DNA of 64,000 bases from Pseudoalteromonas sp. 3D05 (GTDB taxonomy: Bacteria; Pseudomonadota; Gammaproteobacteria; Enterobacterales; Alteromonadaceae): positions 31,397 to 95,396 of the forward strand of contig NZ_PDUS01000017.1 of the NCBI RefSeq assembly GCF_002723455.1, given 5' to 3'. The notes beneath the pieces are model-generated. The model saw only the letters and a program-made list of their open reading frames with translations. It had not been told where the DNA came from and ran no database searches. Of this stretch, positions 26,991-35,526 are shown one piece after another. The translations under genes were made by a program, and so were the position numbers. Every line of letters begins with the position of its first letter. Position 1 is the stretch's first letter.

Positions 26991-27057
26991 ACAAATGCAT
27001 CAACACGATTTACCAACTAAAGCGGCTGTCTAGTTTATTCAAAGGTGTCGGTTGAGC
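26991..27057. repeat. attC-like foldback (possible integron cassette site)
   Basis: GCATCAACACGATTTACC (26997-27014) can pair imperfectly, with bulged bases, with GGTGTCGGTTGAGC (27044-27057). The right arm ends in GTTGAGC, which fits the core-site pattern GTTRRRY. The left side begins TAACAAATGCATCAACACG, similar in style to Vibrio-type cassette recombination sites. The second 21-bp repeat is in the loop. No integrase gene is in the window, so this is tentative. Confidence 0.3.
27019..27039 (+). repeat. 21-bp direct repeat, copy 2
   Basis: Second copy of the repeat at 26778-26798, 241 bp downstream, in the same orientation. Confidence 0.7.
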
Positions 27058-27317
27058 AATTCAGTCCATTAAGTTATTAATTTAAATTAAAGAATTCAAT
27101 TTCTAGCTTATTATTACGATTTAAAAATCCTTCCAAGCGGATCAACTCTACTCTTTAAGTGTGAAAAATAACGACAAGGTCACCTACGACTTGGGAAACT
27201 TAATTTTTGATAAAATTATATGCCTGTTCTTTTTTGTGTTATTGACGTGAAAATCTTTAAAATAGAACTAAACTAAAACATATTTAAAATACAACTCCAA
27301 TTAAAGGCTTACTAACT

Positions 27318-30300
27318 ATGCGCTACATCCTTACCATGTTTTTAGTCATATTTCTTGCCGCCTGCAACAATGATGATTCTAAAAGTGTTCCGGTTAAGCC
27401 CCAGGTGACAGTGCTGCCAATCGCCGATGCGGGTCAGCCAATGATGCTACAAAAAGGGGCGACGGCGGTTCTCAATGGGAGTGGCTCATATGACCCTGAT
27501 GGCGCAAGCATTACTTATGCTTGGAGCGTTGTTAGTCAGCCTACCGCTAGCTCAAGTCAGTTAAGCGCCGCCACTACTCCCTACCCAAGCCTTTTCCTTG
27601 ATGCCGTAGGCGATTACGAAATTCAATTAATAGTCAGTAATGGTGAAGAGGACAGTCTTCCTGCGATTGTCAAAATTAGCGACTCCGATTCTATTCCTGT
27701 AGCCAATGCAGGGCCGGATCAAACAGCCCAAGTAAACCAAGCTGTGACACTAAACGGCGCAATGAGCTTTGATTCTGATGGTGATCAACTATCGTATACC
27801 TGGACGCTGGAGTCATCTCCTACTGGAAGCGCAGCAATGCTGGCGCGCTCAGATACCGCATTTCCGGTGCTCACGCCGGACGTCTCTGGTGATTATGAAC
27901 TTCAATTGATTGTTAATGACGGCAATAATGACAGTGCGCCGGATACGGTCATTGTTAGCGATTTAAATATCGCTCCGGTAGCTAACTCTGAAAAAGGTAC
28001 TACCTACACGATAGGTGTTCCTGTGATGCTAGACGGCTCAGCGTCAAGTGATGTTGATGGCGACCCGTTGAGCTATCAGTGGAGTATCGTGAGTCAGCCA
28101 GCGGGAAGCACGGCAACAATTGTTGACGCAGATTCGGTATCAGCCTCTATCACTCCAGATGTGGATGGCGATTACATTATTTCGTTGGTAGTGAATGATG
28201 GTCAGATAGATAGCGCGTTGAGTAATCTTACGCTGCATCGCGAAAATCATATTCCCATCGCCGACGCGGGCAGTGATTTAACGGCTCAGTTAGGTCAAGT
28301 TATTCATTTGAATGGTACTGGTTCGAGTGATGGTGATGGAGATCCGCTAGTGCCGCGCTGGTCTATCAGCTCGAAGCCAAAGAATTCATCCGCTAGTTTG
28401 GCAGATGTGAATACTCTCCATCCAATCCTCGTGCCCGATATGCCTGGCGATTATGTGATTCAGCTCATCGTCAATGATGGCCAATATTTGAGTGCAGCGG
28501 ACGCGGTTATTATTTCCACAACTAATATTGCTCCCGTAGCCAATGCAGGTGACCCGCAAAAGGTGGTAACTGGGCAGGCGGTTAATTTAGATGGCTCAAA
28601 GTCAACGGACCCAGAGGGTGATAGCCTGTCATACCGTTGGACGCTATTGGCGGCGCCTACTGGCAGCTCTGCCTCGTTATCTGCTACTGACGTAGTCAGC
28701 CCTTCTTTTACCCCAGATGAAATTGGCAATTATGTATTCCAGCTTGTGGTGAACGACGGTGAGAAGGATAGCGCGCCAGCAACAGTGGTTATTTCCGATC
28801 AAGACTTACCTCCGGTAGCGCGAGCTGGCGCAGATCAGTCGGTGTCAACTGGCTCACTGGTAACTTTGGATGCTACTACTTCTTCTGATCCGGAAAGCCA
28901 ACCCTTAAGTTACAATTGGTCACTGCTTTCAAGTCCAAGCACAAGCACTTCGGTTCTCAGCGATAGTGATCGCGCGATCGCTACCTTTAGGCCAGATACT
29001 ACCGGTGACTATGTGGCGCAATTAACGGTGACGGATGCGGCGGGACAGAAATCCTCCGATACCATCATCATTCGCAATGGTTCAGCGAACACTCTTCCGA
29101 TAGCGGATGCAGGAGCCGACCAGGTCAGCACTAACACACGCTTAGTGTTGGATGGTTCTGGATCGAGAGATGCCGATGGTGACAGTATTTACTACAGCTG
29201 GGCGATGCTAAGCCGACCCGCTGGTAGTTCTGCCACACTAAACAACGATAAGTCTAGGAATCCTGATTTTACCCCTGATGTGCAGGGGGATTTTGTCATC
29301 CAGCTAGTGGTGAGTGATGGTAAGAGCACCAGCTTGCCGGACATCGTCGTGGTTCATGATAGCCAGAAAAATATCGCGCCGGTTGCTCGAATTGGTTTTC
29401 TTCAGGATGCTGTGACAGCTAATCAATACCAGCTAGATGGCAGCACCAGTTTCGATCAGAATGGTGATGCGCTAAGCTATCAATGGACACTGTATCCACC
29501 TAGCTCAAGTGCTGCAGTACTTCAAGGCAGTACTGTTGAACAGCCGACTTTTACGCCCGATATCGCAGGTGATTACGGAGTATCGTTAGTGGTTAACGAT
29601 GGGGTGCTCAACAGTCAGTCCGTTTCTGCAACGATTACCGTTGCCGACCCAGTTCAAGGTGCTGCAAGACCTCTTCCCCCGGGGCATAACCTTCTGATGC
29701 TAAGTGCCACTGGCGGTGACAGTGGTTCAGGGGCCTTAATATCTATTGAAGAGAGTGACCTAACGAAAGCCTCCGAGATTTTGAGTTTGCACGGTGTACC
29801 GCCGATTCGGACTAGTGCTCACATTCAATCACCGGTTCTTCATCCGACCAACGGTAAAGTGTATTTATTAATTGATGAGACCGGTCTAAATCATGCGGGT
29901 GCTATTTTAGAGTTTGATCCGGAGGGGAAAACTACTGAAGTATACCTGAATATACCGAACCTAACCCTAAATGGAAATCGAGTTCGCTTCTTCCGAAATC
30001 AACTCCTATTCGATCCGAGTGGCCATGCCATATATTTATTCGCTCAGAGAGGTGGAGTGAGTGACGCTGGCGTGCTATTTCATATCAACAACAATCCCGC
30101 GAGCGCTAACTTTAAGACCCTCACAGTGATAGCCGAATTCGGTCAGCCGGACGGAGCATACGGCGGTTCATTGACTAGTCCGATTAGTGATTTAGCCTGG
30201 AATGGTACGAACAAAATTGTTGCTGCTTTCGGTTTTTCAAGAACACAACCTCGTCGCTCTCCAGTTGAGTTGACGCCAAGTGATTCAGCAGATCTAACTA

Positions 30301-31871
30301 AACCTTGGACGAAAGCAGACTTTGGAGGCTATATTGCCCTCAGTGGTCGAAAGTTTACCGTAGATAACGATTACTTACTGCTGGTTGAGAACGGTTCGCC
30401 TCTTATATTCACTGGGCATGGACGGAGTAGTGGTGGTGGTTTTTCTATCCGCGAATGTCATAATACAGAGGGAACTTTCCCTTGGGGACCCGTAGATATC
30501 TTTATTATGTGTAAAGGTGGCGGCGGCTTCGCACCGGTGTTGTATCGGTCTAACGGAAGCGCTGCCCAGCCAGTGCTTGAACGGCTATTTAGTAACCTTA
30601 CTGGAAGAGAGGTGAATGGTGTCATTGCATCTACTAAGCGCGACACCGCCTATATGACAGTTGTTGATGAGTCAGCTAGCGCTTTTTTGAGTGTCGGTCG
30701 GGCAGCGATAGAGGCTGCGGGGATAACCATATCGCCGCCAACACTAAGCGAGGTTAGTAAAGTTAGCTATGTCGACAGTAGCGTCATTGTCGGTGGTGGT
30801 GACCGAGGTATCTATTTCATTGGTGATCCTGTTATTGTCGATAGGTCATCGGATCCGCTTAATGACCGCTTCGTATCTGTTTTGAGCGCCGACGGAGGTG
30901 CTGACGAGCGAGGCGCTCTCCTGACGCTCGATCGACTAACGGGAGTTATTAGTCAATCTGACTTTGGTTTTGAACGTGGAGGCTATCCCTTCGGGAGAGC
31001 AACTAAGGCATCTAGTGGCGATTACTTCTTTTCTACAGTGTCCAGCAGTGCTGGAAGCAATAACACCGATGGGTCCACAACCCTCTACGACCCATCTCTT
31101 GGTGTTACTGAAGAGGTGCTGCCGTCCCGATTCTTCAGGACCGGTTTAGGTTTGGCCGAAACTTCGAATAAGGTGCTTTACGGCTTGGGGATAGAGCGTA
31201 GGCGGGGTGTCTATGCATTGTATTCAATTGATGTTGATTCCCTAGCATTCACCGAACTAGGGGACTTTGCGAGTACTAGTGAACACGTTCCCAGCTATGA
31301 GCTAACTGTCAACGACGATAAACTTTGGTTCTTTACAGGAACTAAGCTCTTTTGCTTCGATCCGGCAACCAATCAGCGAGAAAGCTATTCGTTCGCCACT
31401 GCAGCTGCTCACGATCCAGTAAGGGCAATTAGCTTTATGAGTAATGGCAGCGATGGTTTTTTTGCGACACGCGGAAGTGCTGTGGCTGGGCAAGGTACTA
31501 TTCAGAGGCTAACTAACAATTGCGCGCTACCTACTATCTCTGGCGTAGTAGCGGGCTTAACAGATCTTCCGACAACTGCATTACTAGCAGCATCGGACGG
31601 TAACTTCTACTACGGTACGGAAGGTGGAAAACTAATGCAGTTCGATGGTGTGAATACTGTTGTAGAGGTCGCGGGCATAGCTAACGCGTCGATGGTTGGT
31701 TTTTTGACGGAAGATGCTAACGGCGACATTGTAGGCTTCGCGTCTAACGGTAATGCCGTAGAAGATCAAATGTATGCCTACACACTGAGTAATGGTGCTT
31801 TCACTAACACCACTGTTCCTGCAGATACGCCTATCGATAGCTTCTATCCTGGTGTAACTGAAATTAATTAG
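27318..31871 (+). CDS. Large PKD-repeat lipoprotein
   Basis: A 1517-residue surface or periplasmic lipoprotein. The signal MRYILTMFLVIFLAAC has lipobox LAAC. Eight tandem PKD-like domains of about 85-95 residues follow (about 35-785). Each starts with a P(I/V)A(D/N)AG-type strand, contains LDGSxSxDxDGDxLSYxWxL, and ends with GDYxxQLxVNDG. The C-terminal 730 residues have repeated short strand motifs (GGDSGSGALISIEESDL; SADGGADERGALLTLDRL) like beta-propeller or GloVer-type tandem repeats. Such proteins usually act in adhesion or carbohydrate binding. No catalytic motif is seen. The gene is clearly richer in G+C than its neighbours and lies between the direct repeats, which points to horizontal acquisition. 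Confidence 0.85.
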   Translation: MRYILTMFLVIFLAACNNDDSKSVPVKPQVTVLPIADAGQPMMLQKGATAVLNGSGSYDPDGASITYAWSVVSQPTASSSQLSAATTPYPSLFLDAVGDYEIQLIVSNGEEDSLPAIVKISDSDSIPVANAGPDQTAQVNQAVTLNGAMSFDSDGDQLSYTWTLESSPTGSAAMLARSDTAFPVLTPDVSGDYELQLIVNDGNNDSAPDTVIVSDLNIAPVANSEKGTTYTIGVPVMLDGSASSDVDGDPLSYQWSIVSQPAGSTATIVDADSVSASITPDVDGDYIISLVVNDGQIDSALSNLTLHRENHIPIADAGSDLTAQLGQVIHLNGTGSSDGDGDPLVPRWSISSKPKNSSASLADVNTLHPILVPDMPGDYVIQLIVNDGQYLSAADAVIISTTNIAPVANAGDPQKVVTGQAVNLDGSKSTDPEGDSLSYRWTLLAAPTGSSASLSATDVVSPSFTPDEIGNYVFQLVVNDGEKDSAPATVVISDQDLPPVARAGADQSVSTGSLVTLDATTSSDPESQPLSYNWSLLSSPSTSTSVLSDSDRAIATFRPDTTGDYVAQLTVTDAAGQKSSDTIIIRNGSANTLPIADAGADQVSTNTRLVLDGSGSRDADGDSIYYSWAMLSRPAGSSATLNNDKSRNPDFTPDVQGDFVIQLVVSDGKSTSLPDIVVVHDSQKNIAPVARIGFLQDAVTANQYQLDGSTSFDQNGDALSYQWTLYPPSSSAAVLQGSTVEQPTFTPDIAGDYGVSLVVNDGVLNSQSVSATITVADPVQGAARPLPPGHNLLMLSATGGDSGSGALISIEESDLTKASEILSLHGVPPIRTSAHIQSPVLHPTNGKVYLLIDETGLNHAGAILEFDPEGKTTEVYLNIPNLTLNGNRVRFFRNQLLFDPSGHAIYLFAQRGGVSDAGVLFHINNNPASANFKTLTVIAEFGQPDGAYGGSLTSPISDLAWNGTNKIVAAFGFSRTQPRRSPVELTPSDSADLTKPWTKADFGGYIALSGRKFTVDNDYLLLVENGSPLIFTGHGRSSGGGFSIRECHNTEGTFPWGPVDIFIMCKGGGGFAPVLYRSNGSAAQPVLERLFSNLTGREVNGVIASTKRDTAYMTVVDESASAFLSVGRAAIEAAGITISPPTLSEVSKVSYVDSSVIVGGGDRGIYFIGDPVIVDRSSDPLNDRFVSVLSADGGADERGALLTLDRLTGVISQSDFGFERGGYPFGRATKASSGDYFFSTVSSSAGSNNTDGSTTLYDPSLGVTEEVLPSRFFRTGLGLAETSNKVLYGLGIERRRGVYALYSIDVDSLAFTELGDFASTSEHVPSYELTVNDDKLWFFTGTKLFCFDPATNQRESYSFATAAAHDPVRAISFMSNGSDGFFATRGSAVAGQGTIQRLTNNCALPTISGVVAGLTDLPTTALLAASDGNFYYGTEGGKLMQFDGVNTVVEVAGIANASMVGFLTEDANGDIVGFASNGNAVEDQMYAYTLSNGAFTNTTVPADTPIDSFYPGVTEIN

Positions 31872-31890
31872 GACGTATCAAACACAAGTT

Positions 31891-31914
31891 AGGGTAAGCC
31901 TTGAGGCTTACCCT
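31891..31914 (+). terminator. Hairpin after the PKD-lipoprotein gene
   Basis: A perfect 10-bp stem (AGGGTAAGCC with GGCTTACCCT) has loop TTGA and starts 19 bp after the stop. No long T-run follows. Confidence 0.7.
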
Positions 31915-32097
31915 ATTCATAGAGTGCTAATTTCGCTCACTGGAACAAAAGGGGTCGAACAAAAGAGCTCAAATCTTGACTTCATACATCAAAGTTTACC
32001 AATGACCGATCATGGCACAAAACCTCCCGTCGTCTCTAACTCATTTTTGTCCAACAATGAGTTTGTTTGACTGTCCGCCTTTGCACATAGCTGTCTG

Positions 32098-33221
32098 TCA
32101 GATTAAGTCGGAACTAATACATTTAAAGCATGGATTTTTCAGTATTGAAACCATTACCTTATCAATACAATCTTTCAATACAAAAGCCTGAGGTGGGTCT
32201 GCGCGTTTTTGAGCCGCAACTTGCTTAAGTCCATTAATCAAATTAGCGCTTCTTGAGGTGTTTTTTTCGATTAACTCACTACTTTGTGTGATTGATTCTA
32301 AAAAGCTATCAAGTCCCACTTTTGACACTTTGTTTTCAATAACCATATGCTTAAAACTTGCTAATTCTTCTTTTAGAAAAGAAACAGCCGTAATGATAGT
32401 GCCTAGTGGTGTATTAACTTCATGGGCAACCCCTGCAACTAATTTGCTTAATGAGGCCATTTTTTCTACTTCAATTAAGTTATCTTGGGTACTTTTTAGT
32501 TCAAGCAATGTAGATTCAAGGGTTTGATTTGTTCGAGTAAGTGATTCTGTGCGTGTCGCTACTATGTTTTCGAGGTTTTTATTAAGCTCGATCAGGTCTT
32601 GCTCTTTCGCTTTGATCTGCATTAGGGCAATGCGTTTATCTTCGAGTTTTTTGCGTTGAGTATAACGATAATAGAAAAAACCAACTAAAACAAAAATTAG
32701 CAGCGAAAAGACAATAGCTATATTTCGTTGATTGATTTTTTTTTGCTGCGCAATAGCTAAACCATCACCGATGAGCTGAAGCGATTTATCAAAATTTCTT
32801 AGCTCGTTAGCCTGCATACTGTAATACGCATAAATAAGCATAAGGTTGTTGTTATTTTTACTCTCTAAGGCGCGCCTGAGTGCTTCTTCAAATAAGGCTT
32901 CGGCTTGTGAAAACTCACTTTTATAAAATTTAGCACGTGCGTAATGGGTGAGTAATTGAGTTTTATCAGAGGAGCCCTCTGCCACAATTTCCAACGCAGC
33001 TTCAATATAGCTTTCAGCTTTGTCTGGGTAATACTTACTTGCATCGTTGATGTATTCTAACGTCAACGCAACTTTTTTTTCGCCCTGACTCTCTGCAATT
33101 TTTTTCTCAAATTCCGATTGTTCTGTAGCGTATGCTCTTGGGTGAGTAGTACAGATGAAGGTGACAAAAAAATCACACCGAAATATACAGTTTTACGCAC
33201 TAGTTCAAACAAAACTGGCAT
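32098..33221 (-). pseudogene. Sensor histidine kinase, frameshifted and 3'-truncated
   Basis: A TPR-type sensor kinase remnant. The intact central frame (start 33066) carries TPR-like helices, a membrane helix (IAIVFSLLIFVLVGFFYY), a coiled coil, and the HisKA phosphoacceptor box LVAGVAHEVNTPLGTIITA. It stops after CFKCISSDLI, before any ATP-binding (N, G1, G2) motif. The 5' end is also broken. An ATG at 33221 starts a signal peptide (MPVLFELVRKTVYFGVI) in another frame. Adding one base to the 7-A run at 33166-33172 would join it through FFVTFICTTHPRAYATEQSEFEKK to the kinase frame. The gene has therefore lost its start by an indel and its catalytic domain by a rearrangement at the island boundary. 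Confidence 0.85.
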
Positions 33222-33399
33222 TGTTACCAGCTACAAATCGAACAATTAAAAGGTTAAAGTAAGTGTAGCTAAGCCTGATAAAAACAGCCATGCTAAATTT
33301 TGAGTACACCAACTTCATAGCTTAATGTATCATTGTTTAGCAAAGTAGGTCGTATTGCTTTTTGTTTTAAAACCACAAATTCATTTTCTGTATTTACGT

Positions 33400-33477
33400 A
33401 ACCTGAACTCTGGTTAAGAGATGTACTAATGTATTGATATTAAATAACATATAGATTTATTATCCAGAGTTCAGGTT
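33400..33477. mobile_element. MITE, short form (78 bp)
   Basis: Ends AACCTGAACTCTGG and CCAGAGTTCAGGTT are perfect inverted repeats. The 4-bp flanks are ACGT (left) and ACTT (right), a target duplication with one substitution. The paralogous empty site at 26029-26045 reads TGTATTTACTTAAAGGG, confirming insertion at ACTT. The interior TTAAGAGATGTACTAATGTA resembles the right end of the 6.3-kb copy. The insertion is inside the stop codon of the sterol-desaturase-family gene and regenerates TAA. Confidence 0.9.
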
Positions 33478-34261
33478 ACTTAAAGGGCATCTGTAATAAG
33501 GTTATTACTGATGCATTTTTTTTGCTTGCGGGGTATTGGCTTAAGCCGACTTTCAATGTGGCGTCGGTTTCACTGGCATTCGGTTTATAACTGCCAAAGA
33601 GTTTATCCCACCAAATTACACTAAAGCCATAATTACTGTTGGTTTCATCAGGCCGCTGGCTGTGGTGAATGCGGTGTAGTTGCTGAGTGATTACTACAAA
33701 CCGTAATACCTGCTCTAGTTTTTTTGGTAACCGTATGTTGGCATGGTTAAACAGGGCAAAGCCGTTTAGTGCAATTTCAAATATGAGTACTGCAATCGCA
33801 GGTGCGCCCAGCGCTGTAACGGCAATTAGTTTAATTAAAATACTGAGCACAATTTCAAATGGGTGAAAGCGTAGCCCTGTACTGGCATCTATATGGCTGT
33901 CAGCATGGTGAACTTTGTGCAAACGCCATAGCATTGGTACTTGGTGGAATAGCCTGTGTTGCCAATATATAAGCATATCGAGTATTAATACACTCAGCAG
34001 AATAGTTAACCACAGTGGTAGTTGGATTAAGTTAAAAAGACCAATACCTTGCTCGGTATTGTAAATCGCTAATGCAGTTAAGCCGATGGGCACAGTTAAG
34101 CGGGCAATCACAGATGATATAAACACTAAGCCAAAGTTTGCAAACCAACGGTGCTTAGCCGCAACCGAAGATTGACGAGCAGGCTTGAACCCCTCAAGCA
34201 ACATCATGATTGCTAAAATACTGATAAAAAAACCGAGACGCCAATAAAGCTCATTATTCAT
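33476..34261 (-). CDS. Sterol desaturase / fatty-acid hydroxylase family protein
   Basis: Integral membrane di-iron oxygenase of the fatty-acid hydroxylase family, 261 residues. The histidine clusters are present: WQHRLFHQVPMLWRLHKVHHADSH gives HxxxH and HxxHH, and HRIHHSQRPDETNSNYGFSVIWWDKLFGSY gives the last HxxHH cluster. Substrate is unknown; bacterial members hydroxylate or desaturate lipids or carotenoids. The ATG overlaps the end of the CDP-alcohol phosphatidyltransferase gene by 8 bp, making it the last gene of the operon. Its stop is rebuilt by a MITE, and a truncated copy of its 3' end lies 7.4 kb away. Confidence 0.92.
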   Translation of the reverse strand: MNNELYWRLGFFISILAIMMLLEGFKPARQSSVAAKHRWFANFGLVFISSVIARLTVPIGLTALAIYNTEQGIGLFNLIQLPLWLTILLSVLILDMLIYWQHRLFHQVPMLWRLHKVHHADSHIDASTGLRFHPFEIVLSILIKLIAVTALGAPAIAVLIFEIALNGFALFNHANIRLPKKLEQVLRFVVITQQLHRIHHSQRPDETNSNYGFSVIWWDKLFGSYKPNASETDATLKVGLSQYPASKKNASVITLLQMPFK

Positions 34262-34886
34262 CTGTGATTGACTCTTGTTGTTTGAGTGTTACATAACCGC
34301 CATAAATACGAGTAACAATTGTAATAGCACAGGCAAAGGCAAAAACGTAGGCCATAATGGCAAAGTGCTGAGGCCAAATACAAAAGGCAATAAACAGGGC
34401 AATGGTTTCTGTGCCTTCAGTCAGGCCGTTTAAATAATAAAAGCTTTTATATTTAAACTGCGGTTTGTCTAACTTAAATTTTTCGGCGGCAATCGCAAAA
34501 GCTAAAAAACTTGAACCAGTGCCAATAAAAGTGGCTAATAAAATGGCACCAGCAATCGCATTTTGCGCAGGATTGGCAAGTATAAACCCAAGCGGTATTG
34601 CAGCATAAAATAAAAAGTCGAAGGTAATATCTAAAAAGCCTCCCGCGCTTGAGCTTTGCTTACTGTAGCGTGCTAAGGCGCCATCAAGGCCATCGAAAAT
34701 GCGGTTAATTATTATTGCCCCAAGTGCTAAATACCAAAGCTCAAAAGCAAGCAAGGGCACGGCTAATAGTCCGATTAAAAAACCGGTCACGGTAAGTGTA
34801 TCGGCGGTGATACCGCGTTTATCAAATATGGCAACCACAGGTGTTAAAAGTGGCTTAATAACGGGAGTAATGTATTTATCGAGCAT
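34254..34886 (-). CDS. CDP-alcohol phosphatidyltransferase family protein (YnjF-like)
   Basis: A 210-residue membrane enzyme that transfers a phosphatidyl or phospho-alcohol group from CDP-alcohol. The signature D-x2-DG-x2-AR-x8-G-x3-D-x3-D is complete in RIFDGLDGALARYSKQSSSAGGFLDITFD. About six membrane helices are visible. E. coli ynjF, of similar length, is the last gene of the ynjABCDEF cluster, so synteny with the neighbouring ynjBCD-like genes supports this assignment. The acceptor alcohol is unknown. The start overlaps the ATPase gene by 11 bp. Confidence 0.92.
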   Translation of the reverse strand: MLDKYITPVIKPLLTPVVAIFDKRGITADTLTVTGFLIGLLAVPLLAFELWYLALGAIIINRIFDGLDGALARYSKQSSSAGGFLDITFDFLFYAAIPLGFILANPAQNAIAGAILLATFIGTGSSFLAFAIAAEKFKLDKPQFKYKSFYYLNGLTEGTETIALFIAFCIWPQHFAIMAYVFAFACAITIVTRIYGGYVTLKQQESITDE

Positions 34887-35526
34887 GGCTGTTTCCCCGG
34901 CGACTTAAGTTAATTACTTTACCATTTGCAGCATCTGCATCAGTTTGATCGTGTGTAACCATGATTGCGGGGAGTTTGTGATCACGTATTTGTTTAAACA
35001 CCAGCTCTCGGGTTTCTTGGCGCAATTGGCTGTCTAACTTACTAAAGGGTTCATCAAGTAGGATTGCTTTAGGTTCGCTCAATAATACACGTAGTAGCGC
35101 AACGCGGGCTTGTTGACCGCCCGATAAACTCTCAGGTGCACGATTTTCTAGCCCGTGTAAACCGACTTGTTCAAGTGCATGGCTGATTTTTTCAACGCGC
35201 TGTTTTTTGTTGGCCTTTGGCATTGCAAAGGCAATATTGCCAGCAACAGATAAATGAGGGAACAACAATGAATCTTGATAAAGCAGGCCTAAGTGGCGTG
35301 AATGACTAGCGCTTAGAGTAATATCTTGTTGATTCAAATATAACTGACCTTGTGCGCTAAACGCTGAGGGCAACATGCCTGTAAGCCAATTCAATAGTGT
35401 TGATTTACCACTGCCAGAAGGGCCCATAATGCTGAGGATCTCGCCCCCTTGAATGGTTTCATCAAGGCTAATAAGCGGTTTGCCTTGCTGGCATATAGTT
35501 AATTGTTTGATTACTAAACTATGCAT
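34876..35526 (-). CDS. ynjD: ABC transporter ATP-binding protein (YnjD-like)
   Basis: A 216-residue ATPase of an import system. Walker A is GPSGSGKSTLLNW, the signature is LSGGQQARVALLRVLL, Walker B is PKAILLDEPFSKLDSQLR, and the switch His is in IMVTHDQTDAD. Length and synteny with YnjB and YnjC match E. coli YnjD. The gene overlaps the permease gene by 8 bp. Substrate unknown; the two-component fused permease and binding protein are of the ferric/thiamine type of ABC importers. Confidence 0.93.
   Translation of the reverse strand: MHSLVIKQLTICQQGKPLISLDETIQGGEILSIMGPSGSGKSTLLNWLTGMLPSAFSAQGQLYLNQQDITLSASHSRHLGLLYQDSLLFPHLSVAGNIAFAMPKANKKQRVEKISHALEQVGLHGLENRAPESLSGGQQARVALLRVLLSEPKAILLDEPFSKLDSQLRQETRELVFKQIRDHKLPAIMVTHDQTDADAANGKVINLSRRGNSHAR

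Larger units (their letters stand above)
26598..27317. other. Degenerate accessory intergenic DNA
   Basis: A 720-bp stretch with gene fragments rather than genes. It holds a VOC-protein remnant, two copies of a 21-bp repeat and an attC-like foldback, all listed separately. The last 250 bp are strongly AT-rich and probably carry the promoter of the PKD-lipoprotein gene. Confidence 0.6.
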
